Part shown: piece after piece, positions 57,001-64,000 of the stretch
Numbering within the stretch: position 1 is the first letter of the stretch
How the letters are laid out: each line of letters begins with the position of its first letter
Assembly (NCBI RefSeq): GCF_009870125.1
Contig: NC_046680.1
Location: forward strand, 10,726,001-10,790,000
DNA length: 64,000 nt
Reading direction: 5' to 3'
Origin: Drosophila pseudoobscura
Taxonomy: Eukaryota > Arthropoda > Insecta > Diptera > Drosophilidae
Translations under genes and position numbers: made by a program
The notes under the pieces: model-generated
The model's database searches: none
Told to the model about the DNA's origin: nothing
Seen by the model: the letters and a program-made list of their open reading frames with translations, nothing else

Positions 57001-60000
57001 TAACGGAAATTTACATTCAACTGAATATCCATTAAGAAATATGTGTGCAACAATTGAAAAAACTCAACTAGAACAAAAAGGATAAAGAGATTAAGGATAA
57101 AGATAAAGGAAGATACTTGGAAACACCACCGCATTTATATGTATATATTTATATACTTGAGTACGGCTTGAAAACCATTTATACATATGTTCAAGCTGTA
57201 CTTTACGTGTATTTCTATGTGGTGGTGTTTACAGAAAACTCCCAGAGAGAGACTTTTTTCAAAAAGTAGACTCATCAGAAATAATCCTGGATTACACGGT
57301 CAACAGCGAGGAGCTGGAAAAGCTGAGTTCCATTCAAAAATCATGTAAAGAAAAGGCAGTTCTCTCCAACATTTCGACTCTAGAGGGGATGAAGAGCTGA
57401 TCAGCTGATAGAATTGGTTGGCCTTAATACGAGTATGATGTGCTATGCATTCGAAAATACTGAATTGAAGATCCATTTGGAGATATGTTACTGGCACATT
57501 GCTGGCACACAGCTTTATAAGCAAATGCCCTGACAGACAACTAAAGAATCACTTTATTTGTATTCATTCATGTGGATAATCGACATAATTTACACATATT
57601 CTCGTAGTACGAGCACTCCACTAAAATGTAGAGTTGTTTTCAAGTAAACGGCGGTGCAAATGTTTTACAAAGACGATATACCAGTGAAATAATCATTCCA
57701 AATAAATATACAAGCACAATTACTACATATTTAGGTTTAACAATAATTTAGGTGTGTGGGAATAAGTATATAGAATACATTCGAAATTTCCGTATCTTTA
57801 AACAGATTTACTGTTGAGTCCTTCAAGAGTATTTGTGTGTTTCAAAAACACAACATAAATGAGGATTCTCTTCTCAAACAAATCCATAATTACACAATTT
57901 GTCATGTTATTTCAACGCTACACAAACAATCAATTGACAATTTTCCAAAAACTATAAAACTGTTCAACTTTTGTCCAATTTGTGTCTGTGTCATTCTCGG
58001 GACGAGTGTGCCACATGCAGATAGCGGCAGTGCATTGATAGATCCAAACACAGGGTGAGGCCACTGAACAGATTCCCCACAAATGCTCAACTCTTTTGTG
58101 TATACAAAAAATACAAAATAATCCGCAAATGTTGGCCCGTGCTGGATGCCCCCAACGTAAACTTTGCAACCCAATACGCAGCGCTGCCCTCACCAATTCG
58201 CCCAAACCACCCCTCGAACAGGGTTCCTCTCTGGGGGGTGGGGGCTAAGGCTATTACTGGACTGACCAAGCCGAGACCGAGCAAACCGAGCTGGAAAACG
58301 CTCAACGCCCAGAGTTAAGTGAAACCAATTGAGAATTATTGACGCGAATTGGGTTTCACTTGAACCTGCTCGCCCTGGGGCGCTTGAGGAGCCTCTCGCA
58401 TTACTAGAACCAGATCGGATTCCCCCATTTTGGAGCCACAGAGACACTTACCTTCTTTTGACTTGTCGTACTGCTTGGGCGACGTGGTCTTCTTGCCTGG
58501 CACGGGCCTCAGGGCATTGCTGATGAGCTGTGGGGCGGAATTTCAATTCAGTTATTAGTTAGGGTAGGTTGGCAGGTAGCTCTCCCTCTCCCTCTCATTC
58601 TCTACTCACAATGCGATCAGAGCGTTCGCCGCAGGGCAGACGTGCCACTGCGGACTCGGGACTGTCCTCCGGGGGCGGCGGCTGGGGCACCCAATTGTAG
58701 GCCCGCCTAGATATGGGCACCCCGAAGCGGTCGTGCTGCGAGGCCTGTTGTCTGTGGAAGGAAACAAGCACACGTCTCAGTTAGTTGGCTGAACATCACA
58801 TCACATCTGTTTGCTCTCTGATCTCTCACCTTAAGCTCTCGTAGCAGTCGAGGCAGACCACGGCAAACTCTCCGTTCTCCAGCAGCAGCCCGTCGTCGCT
58901 TTTCTGGTGCTTCACAAATGGAAAGTCATTGACGGGCAGGGCCCTCACCCGCTTCCTATAAGTCGTAATGCCGCACAGGTGGCAGTTGTAGTCGTGCCAA
59001 TTGTATTTGCGTTCCGTCGGATTCACGCTCGGACTTTGCGCCTCATATCTGTCAAGCAATCGGCATACAATTATAAGATGTTCTCTATATATAGAATGCG
59101 GTTGAGTGACTCACTTGCGCCACTGATTCAACATGGAATGATAACAGAAGGTGCAGACCAAAGCCGAGTTGTTCCTCAGCTGCTCGGCATTCGGCAGCGA
59201 ATTGTGTTTCAGCAGCAGGGGAAAATAAGGCCGCGAACCCTGGAAGAGTATACAAAATTAGGTTGAATAAATATCTGAATTCAGAGAGTCCAAGATCATC
59301 TAACTATGAGTACACCATGTTGCCTGAGTAATATGGAGTGTAAAGATAGATTAACAATCTGGTATTGGAAAGAATTTGCAGAGCATTTCGTTACAGGGAT
59401 TGTCGAGAATACTCAAGTACTTAAAGGAAGATACAAACACGAAAAGAGCCACGAAAGATACTAAATAATAAAAACAAGATGTCCAAAGCATTGTAAAACA
59501 ATAAAAGATGCTCCAAGAAACATAAAAGATATTTAAAAAAAGATAAAATATACTAAAAGGTACACATAAACCCATAAAATATACTTAAAGAACACTTAAA
59601 GATGCTCAAAGAACGAAGAACTTAAATATTCTTACAATCGAAACAGTATCGAATGAATAATTTAAGTAATTAATGCAACTAGCATGATATATTTATAAGC
59701 AGCTATCTACAACGGATGTACGCCATTCCAGGGCCTATCTAAAACAATCGTAAAACATTTGATCCCTGTATCTAATCACTTCTAATGGATACATCATCAG
59801 CGGACTCATATTCTATATTGATTGACATCGCTGGTGGCCTGGGAAAATCCCTACAGTTATCATCAAATTACATGTTTGCCAAGCGATGTGTACAAATAAT
59901 ATGCGCACACAAACGTAATCACAGAATGCGACCTGAATCGAAGGGAAGGTCAGGCGAGCAGTGCAGCCGAAACATCAATTAAATGGCTTAATGTCTAGGG

Positions 60001-61434
60001 CAAAGCCTAAATATGACTGATTGAGGCTTGTATCTTTTGAATATTTCTAAATGTGTCGATTTTAGGTGCAGCATGGCAGATAAATTTGATATAAATTTAC
60101 TCCAATTAGTAATTCAATCAATCTGTCATAGACTCGGGGGCGTATTTTGATATCTTGTTGCCACATTTACTAAATCATTTCAATTAAATTTAAGACAAAG
60201 ACGCATCGACATGAATACTGCAATATTAGTTTCTCAAACAATTAACAGACCGGCAGCATTGTTAGGTTAATTATTAAACGATATCTAGCATCGTGTACAT
60301 TTACAAATTTAAAGACAAATCCAAATGCTCACAATGATTGCATTGAGTCTTTGGAATGCAAGCAAATTTCGGAAGTATTCCTATACACTGCACAGTGCAT
60401 ACTGCATTTGCAAAATTCCTCTACAATGCACTAGAAATTTGACTTATTATAGACATTCCTCCGCTGTGTATATATCGCCTTCATCAAGGCATTTTCTGCT
60501 CTTTCTAAAACTGCTGTATCATTTACAAAAACTCTGAACACCTTGCTCATATCCCCTCTGCTTATCTAGGAATTCTCTTCACTTATAACACACTTATCGC
60601 TAATACTCTCCCAGCTCAGACTTTCTCTTGAGAGACTCTACCTCTTTGCTGGCATAGAGGACTCTGGCCAGAGTGAGGTCCGAGTGAAGGCCGCAGAGGA
60701 AGCAATAGATTGATGTGCTGGCGGGCGTCGATGATGATATGGATGGTGTGGAGGGCGGTGTATTGATGCTCATGGCGCCGTGCCGAGATCCGTTCGGTGA
60801 GCTGGATGTCATCATGGGCGAGGGAATGTTGTATCTGCAAGGGAAACGGAAATATAATCAATACAGCAAGTATTCAAAGTAAAAGGGAAAGCGAATGGAA
60901 AAGAAAGAAAACCTTCTGTGCTCTAGGGGTACACGTTCGGCATCCATGGATTCCCACTGGCTGGCCAAGTAATCCTTGCAGTCCTTGCAGGCCAGCACGC
61001 GATTGCTGTTCAACTCGTTGTTGTTGTTGTTATTGTTGTTGTTATTATTATTGTTGCTGCTGTTGCTGTTGCCACTGTTGCTATTATTGTTAATATTACT
61101 ATTATTATTATTGCTGGTGGCAGCGGCATTGGCCTTGAGGCAGGGAAAGTGCATGGCATGGGAATTCATATGCTCCGCACTGGTGGACAGCCAATCCATT
61201 TTGTTAGACGGACAAAGCACTTTGCAAATGGAGCACCTGCAGAGAAAATGTAAACTCAATTAAAAGATGTAAACAGCATAAAAAGGCGCACGGTACTCAC
61301 GGATACTGTCCATGGCCATTCTCGATGGCTCCCTGGCTGGAGCTGGGGGAGTTGGGCCGGGAATCGCTGCGGCGTATCTGCTTGAGGTCGCGTGCCGTGT
61401 TCGAGTTGGAATTGTTCGAGTTCGTCTCGTACGG
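20646..61434 (-). CDS. Large zinc-module and GSE1-like nuclear protein (9 exons seen, 5' end outside the window)
   Basis: Joined minus-strand exons 61434-61301, 61236-60913, 60834-60642, 59239-59115, 59048-58830, 58751-58610, 58527-58452, 23627-22839 and 22771-20646 give 4,128 nt, exactly 1,376 codons including the stop, with every junction in phase. Visible product, 1,375 residues: three double-CxxC zinc modules (about 46-131 with a polyasparagine insert, 197-249, 281-327), a proline-rich linker, polyglutamine (about 465-500), [12 protein letters not shown] (about 529-540), a charged E/R/K helix (about 735-825) and a Ser/Thr/Ala-rich C-terminus. The SFAAALRxLAKQ block and the following charged helix match vertebrate GSE1, a component of LSD1-CoREST/HDAC complexes. 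A chromatin co-repressor role is therefore inferred. The zinc modules are not ones I can name. No ATG was found for the first visible exon. Confidence 0.8.
22839..23627 (-). CDS. Zinc/GSE1-like gene, exon with polyglutamine and [12 protein letters not shown]
   Basis: Acceptor TTCCCGTTACAG; phase 1 joins the previous exon (G+CG, Ala). It encodes [13 protein letters not shown], a Gln/His tract of about 40 residues (CAG/CAA mixture), [22 protein letters not shown] (the GSE1-like block), a Gly-rich [15 protein letters not shown] segment and [17 protein letters not shown]. Donor GCAG/GTAAGA, phase 1. Long open frames on the opposite strand are shadows of the G/C-rich third positions. Confidence 0.85.
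24235..24310. repeat. Simple repeats: GTCGACCA pair and CATCC pentamers
   Basis: Short tandem GTCGACCA followed by about five CATCC units (24281-24306). Confidence 0.7.
26228..26268. repeat. (GGGACT)n minisatellite
   Basis: About six perfect hexamer copies. Confidence 0.85.
30624..30665 (-). CDS. 42-nt cassette microexon and/or recursive splice site in the 35-kb intron
   Basis: On minus: a pyrimidine-rich GGTTCTCTGTCTCTTTCAG, then directly GTGAGT at 30665, then after 42 nt a second donor ACT/GTAAGTATC (30624/30623). CAG/GTGAGT is the juxtaposed acceptor-donor of recursive splice sites known in long Drosophila introns. Read as an exon it is exactly 14 codons, phase 1 on both sides, without stops: ...[20 protein letters not shown]. 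It could therefore be included as coding sequence, skipped, or used as a zero-length ratchet step. Confidence 0.55.
34858..34876. repeat. C19 homopolymer
   Basis: Uninterrupted run of 19 C. Confidence 0.9.
36915..36940. repeat. (GT)n dinucleotide repeat
   Basis: About 11 GT units preceding the GAGA-rich promoter-like zone. Confidence 0.8.
37161..37190. repeat. (GA)n dinucleotide repeat
   Basis: About 13 GA units; GAGA-factor-type sequence. Confidence 0.85.
38100..38810 (-). promoter_or_regulatory. GAGA-rich, TATA-containing promoter-like region inside the intron
   Basis: The minus strand shows (GA)n/(CT)n tracts at 38571-38600, 38639-38652 and 38759-38790. Downstream on minus comes leader-like sequence (CGAGTTCCGTTCGCCCGTTT) and a TATAAATA at 38375-38368. 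A + strand ATG exon-like piece (38441-38507, ATGG/GTAAGA) overlaps. The composition resembles Drosophila 5' leaders. An internal promoter for a shorter isoform lacking the zinc modules is plausible but unproven. Confidence 0.25.
42165..42206. repeat. (GA)n-rich tract
   Basis: Interrupted GAGA repeat, possible GAGA-factor site. Confidence 0.7.
43297..43339. repeat. (TCCTGCCAAG)n decamer minisatellite
   Basis: Four near-perfect 10-bp copies. Confidence 0.85.
43525..43549. repeat. C25 homopolymer
   Basis: Run of 25 C after CCT triplets. Confidence 0.9.
45384..45411. repeat. (CA)n microsatellite
   Basis: About 14 CA units. Confidence 0.9.
46834..47228. repeat. Degenerate AT-rich tandem repeat, ~131 bp x 3
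   Basis: Three copies begin at 46834 (AGAATTTCTGCCATTTTT), 46964 (AGATTTTCTGCAATTTTT) and about 47096 (AGAGTTTTTGCAATTTAG). Each contains a TTTGCAATTTAAAAA-like block and a GAACTGTTAGTGGTTTATTT-like block. Spacing is 130-132 bp and divergence is high. Confidence 0.65.
47925..47970. repeat. (GGCGGACGGTGGGT)n minisatellite
   Basis: Three near-perfect copies of a 14-bp G-rich unit. Confidence 0.85.
48032..48060. repeat. G29 homopolymer
   Basis: Run of 29 G, flanked by AGGGAG and CTGTC. Its length is suspicious and may be approximate. Confidence 0.9.
52760..52790. repeat. (CA)n microsatellite
   Basis: About 15 CA units with one G interruption. Confidence 0.9.
55891..55914. repeat. (GT)n microsatellite
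   Basis: About 12 GT units followed by a G run. Confidence 0.9.
56595..56905. mobile_element. Possible mini-me/DINE-1-like fragment
   Basis: GAAGCTTTTGATACCCTTTCC near 56628 and ATACCCTCCGCAAGGGTAC at about 56875-56893 resemble the conserved end and TACCCTTG hairpin of the element family seen at 12.2-13.3 kb. The middle is AT-rich and diverged. It lacks the (GTCY)n tract. Confidence 0.35.
57121..57230. repeat. Imperfect inverted repeat (hairpin)
   Basis: Outer arms AAACACCACCGCAT (57121-57134) and ATGTGGTGGTGTTT (57217-57230); inner arms GAGTACGGCTTGAA (57159-57172) and TTCAAGCTGTAC (57190-57201). A 17-base loop separates the inner arms. Unpaired sequence between outer and inner arms is AT-rich and unequal in length. 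It may be a MITE-type relic or a structured RNA. Confidence 0.55.
58452..58527 (-). CDS. Zinc/GSE1-like gene, 76-nt exon before the 35-kb intron
   Basis: Acceptor [28 protein letters not shown] then DKSKE. Donor GAAG/GTAAGT, phase 1. The basic KKTTSPK stretch could be a nuclear localisation signal. Confidence 0.8.
58610..58751 (-). CDS. Zinc/GSE1-like gene, linker exon
   Basis: Acceptor [29 protein letters not shown] then [18 protein letters not shown]. Donor ATT/GTGAGT, phase 0. Confidence 0.8.
58830..59048 (-). CDS. Zinc/GSE1-like gene, exon with third zinc module
   Basis: Acceptor TTGACAG; reads [20 protein letters not shown], a basic [11 protein letters not shown] segment, then [14 protein letters not shown]. 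Donor AAG/GTGAGA, phase 2. The whole module lies in one exon. Confidence 0.85.
59115..59239 (-). CDS. Zinc/GSE1-like gene, exon completing second zinc module
   Basis: Acceptor [29 protein letters not shown] then [17 protein letters not shown]. Donor CAA/GTGAGT, phase 2. The intron on its 5' side is about 1.4 kb and holds no recognisable feature. Confidence 0.8.
59240..60641 (-). other. Intron of the zinc/GSE1-like gene, nothing recognised
   Basis: AT-rich; GTAGAG...TTCCAG. It has short AAAGATA-type near-repeats at 59420-59600 and no coding or structural feature. Confidence 0.5.
60642..60834 (-). CDS. Zinc/GSE1-like gene, exon with start of second zinc module
   Basis: Acceptor CCCTTGCAG; reads [12 protein letters not shown], a Ser/Thr/Pro linker, then [23 protein letters not shown]. 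Donor GAG/GTAGAG, phase 0. Confidence 0.8.
60913..61236 (-). CDS. Zinc/GSE1-like gene, exon with first zinc module
   Basis: Acceptor TTCTCTGCAG; begins G-TGC. It encodes [16 protein letters not shown], a His-rich [10 protein letters not shown] segment, a polyasparagine run of about 13 plus flanking N/S repeats, then [16 protein letters not shown] and VPLEHRR. The donor AAG/GTTTTC is weak but the phase (2) matches. The Asn tract enlarges the gap between the two CxxC pairs of this module. Confidence 0.8.
61301..61434 (-). CDS. Zinc/GSE1-like gene, first visible exon
   Basis: The acceptor TTGATAG precedes 61434, and CCG TAC GAG opens in phase 0. It reads [20 protein letters not shown]... GHGQYP and ends CC/GTGAGT, phase 2. 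The other two frames are also open but do not join the next exon. An upstream in-frame TAG shows that at least one more 5' exon exists. I found no partner in phase before the window edge. Confidence 0.75.
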
Positions 61435-62000
61435 CTATCAATGGAGGAATGGGTATGGTAATATTAGAGATTATTGTATGGGCTATTTCTGTATTTGTTC
61501 TAAGAATATCGCGCACAGACTGTCCACCCAACCGGTACGGATACGGCAGTCCCCAGGTCTAAGCATCAACCAAATGCACACTTTAGGCCTTATCTAATCA
61601 GCGGAAAAAGAAAAAAACGAACCGAATTTTATTAAATATTGTATACAATTGATTTGCTATTCAAGGAGTAGCCACTCGACTATGACTGGCGATGGACTGT
61701 GTCCGATTTGGCCGATAGAACCGCCCCTAACCGGTCCGAACCGTGTTCGGTTTCACTTATCTCCCTTCGATTTGCGACTTATATTTCGAGCCACAGAAAG
61801 AGAAAGGTAGCGAGCGAGACAGAGAGACATAGAGAGATTGCGTGAGCCAACAATCTCCTCCAATCAAAAGTCTTCTTATCTCTTGCGACTAATTACAATC
61901 ACCGATAGAGTTCAAAGTTGAGGAACTGCCTGCGAAAGTAGATCGCTTTTTGATTCCCGTTCGCTGCTTCGCGACTTGGCCTCATCTCTTTGACGTTTTC
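61435..62000. other. Upstream intron or 5' region with a CCGAAC/GTTCGG inverted repeat
   Basis: Holds a perfect 6-bp inverted repeat, CCGAAC-CGT-GTTCGG, at 61736-61750 next to an AACCGGT word (Grainyhead-like), and GAGAGA-rich sequence at 61800-61845. No exon in phase with the next one was found. Confidence 0.35.
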
Positions 62001-62103
62001 TGATGTATGTCAACACTGTACAAAGTTGGAATTTTTGGTGGGTTTCTCGAGTGTCATTTGAGTCATTGTCCAGTCGTCCACTTCAACTTCAATTGTGGGA
62101 AGA

Positions 62104-62193
62104 TGGACGGTACCAAGTGGACAAGTGGGAAGAAGAGTCGCAGAAGAAAGCCAAAACGTACTCAAACAGAAAACAGAAGAATATCGTAAGTTT
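62104..62193 (+). other. Short basic open frame with a donor-like site (uncertain)
   Basis: The plus strand reads MDGTKWTSGKKSRRRKPKRT... to a TAA that overlaps an ATATC/GTAAGT donor (62189-62195). It is 29 codons, strongly Lys/Arg-rich. It could be the first exon of a nested gene or chance. There is no supporting downstream exon. Confidence 0.15.
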
Positions 62194-62269
62194 CTCAAGG
62201 GAAGACACGGGAACTACAGCTAGAGTTGAAAGGAAATATTTGTACTTGGAATTAACATTTTTTACAGAA

Positions 62270-64000
62270 AGATTTGCTCCAAGGGTGGATATTGAAAATA
62301 TTTAAAGCAAATATTTTTCATATTTCATTTAAAAATATTTTAAAATGTAATTTAAAAACACTTTCATATTTAAATTAAATATTTCCACATTTAAATAAAT
62401 ATAAGTAATACAAATAAAAATTATTTCGGCAAAAAATATATTTCCTTTTTCAAATTAAATATATTTCATATTTAATAAAATATATTTCTTATAAATTGAA
62501 TATTTTATATTTATTTTAAAGTGTTTTGAATTCAGATCACTTGAGAGCCATATTAAAAAGACTTTTAAATAAATGAATTGAAACTAATTTCCCTATATTT
62601 ATATTTTAAGGCCGAATATTCAATTTAAATATGGGTGTGTTTCTAATATTTTTAGATTAAATTACGAGGAAATCTAATGGGAATAAAAACCCAACATCCA
62701 CCATAAAAAAACGTACTGCTCTGCTTCTTTTAAAGATAAGTTTACTCGAACATTTTATGGCCTTATATTATTTACTATTCAAGAAGGTTGAATGACTCGA
62801 CTTGCCTGCCGTTTGTTCACGTTTATGATCTAAAGATATGGATGTGGCTATATGGCTGTGGATAAAACAAATTCTTTACAATCTAAACATTTGCTATTGA
62901 AAGCCGGTCTCCAGGGAGGAGCGTAGGAGTGGGGGAATAATAAAGTAAAAAACAGAGAAACAAAACAGAAAACCAATAAAACAATGCAAATGAAAACATT
63001 TCGAAAAGAATTAATTAAATATTGCGCTTGGTTCTTGCTACCCCACCATTGATAAATATTTGCATTTATCTATATTTAATTTTCGTATTTCGAAAACAAC
63101 GACCGACCGATTGTGCAATGACCTGGATAAACCCCCAGAAACACACGTGTACTCCACTATACAGACTTTAGCCAGTGGATAAACGGATATATAAAATGGA
63201 ACAACTGCCTTCAGCACCTGTTTAAAGATGAATTATTGGCCCAAAACGCTCATCAAACAAACCGAATTCTGTTTAATCAAAGCCAACAGAAATGGAAATT
63301 GAAATTGGAAGTGAAACAGAACCAGAACCAGAACCAGAAACAGAGGCTTTATTTGTGATGAAATATGGCAAATAAATTAAGCAAATACTTTGCAGAGTAG
63401 TCGTCAGTCGTGAATCGTGAATCGTGTCGTTCAACTCTCACTCAAGGTCGTGTTTCTCGGAATAAGAGTACTTTTAGGATGTTGCCATGGCCTCCAATCT
63501 ACGAAAGCCACACGCACAGGAAACACCAGAACCAATCCCCAAAACTATAAATCAAACAAAGAAAACAAAATCGAAAGACAAATTAAGCTATTCCCAGAGA
63601 GCAAACATTTGCAGATTAAAGTAATAAACAAAACTGTTTTATATACTATATATATACGATAATACATTGTATCTGAAGAAATGCAATAAAGAAGAAGGCT
63701 AATAATTTATGGAAGAGGCGACGTCTGGTCTTTCAGATTTCAAGCAAAATGAAAACAAAAACAAATCAAAAATAAACAAAAACTAGAATGTTGAAACGAA
63801 AAGAAGAAAAAAAACAATCGGCTATAAATAAAAAGTGTTTAAGTAGAATTAACAAAACCAAAAAAAAGCAAAAAAAAAAAAAAAAAACAAAAAATGAACG
63901 AAAACCGGTTCAAAGCAGATGCCTGGAAGAAAAAAACTGACTCGGACTCGACCAAGTTTACCCAGTTTTTTTTTTTTTTTTGTTTTTTTTTTGTCTACAA
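62270..64000. other. AT-rich sequence to the window end
   Basis: Long ATTT/AAATAT words at 62280-62660, an ACCAGA repeat at about 63318-63340 and A-rich sequence from 63700 to the end with a T run at 63968-63990. I see no exon on either strand; presumably it is intron or upstream sequence of the minus-strand gene. Confidence 0.5.

Larger units (their letters stand above)
23628..58451 (-). other. 35-kb intron of the zinc/GSE1-like gene
   Basis: Bounded by GAAG/GTAAGT (58451) and TTACAG (23628), with matching phase 1. The interior is mostly noncoding and dense in simple repeats (CA, GA, CAG, CCT and G or C homopolymers), which create many meaningless open frames on both strands. I found no nested multi-exon protein gene. 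Notable contents are listed separately: a 42-nt microexon/recursive site, a GAGA-rich promoter-like zone, an AT-rich tandem repeat, a mini-me-like fragment and a hairpin. Confidence 0.75.

Overview
The window is animal DNA from a fly of the genus Drosophila. The genes have short GT-AG introns, there are DRE (TATCGATA) promoter octamers, (GTCY)n-bearing mini-me/DINE-1 repeats, and long polyglutamine/polyasparagine homopolymers. I cannot name the species. Exon boundaries below were built by eye from splice signals, reading phase and codon-usage bias. Protein identities come from motifs I recognise, not from a search.

Layout. 1-0.53 kb holds the last two coding exons (+) of a chondroitin N-acetylgalactosaminyltransferase. 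2.37-6.1 kb is a complete + strand gene for a secreted Tyr/Asp/Arg-rich protein with short and long splice forms. 6.2-7.4 kb is A-rich low-complexity sequence. Around 8.3-8.6 kb is a minus-strand TATA box, leader and 56-nt intron that look like an undescribed small transcript. 9.5-11.2 kb is a patchwork of coding-looking, partly broken pieces on both strands. 11.4-16.1 kb is a tandem array of about 28 copies of a ~128-bp unit, split by a mini-me/DINE-1 insertion of about 1.1 kb, with a second, diverged ~125-bp repeat family at its right edge. 16.7-17.5 kb is a cluster of four DRE octamers followed by a frameshifted, internally deleted copy of the mitochondrial tRNA-modification gene MTO1/MnmG.

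From about 17.7 kb to beyond the right edge lies one large minus-strand gene. Nine coding exons (61,434 down to 20,646) join in phase into at least 1,375 residues, and the 5' end is outside the window. The N-terminal part carries three tandem double-CxxC zinc modules. The C-terminal part carries a GSE1-like SFAAALRxLAKQ motif, a polyglutamine tract, a long charged E/R/K helix and Ser/Thr/Ala-rich low complexity. A single ~35-kb intron (23,628-58,451) separates the two halves. It holds simple repeats, GAGA-rich promoter-like sequence near 38.5 kb, a degenerate ~130-bp tandem repeat, an imperfect hairpin, and a 42-nt segment at 30,624-30,665. That segment is both a phase-preserving microexon and a textbook recursive splice site.

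An alternative 3' exon of the same gene at 20,073-20,273 keeps one codon-biased frame through two in-frame stops to a third stop. I consider the 42-nt segment, the double-stop exon, the three zinc modules, the MTO1 relic with its DRE cluster and the array's higher-order structure the most worthwhile targets.
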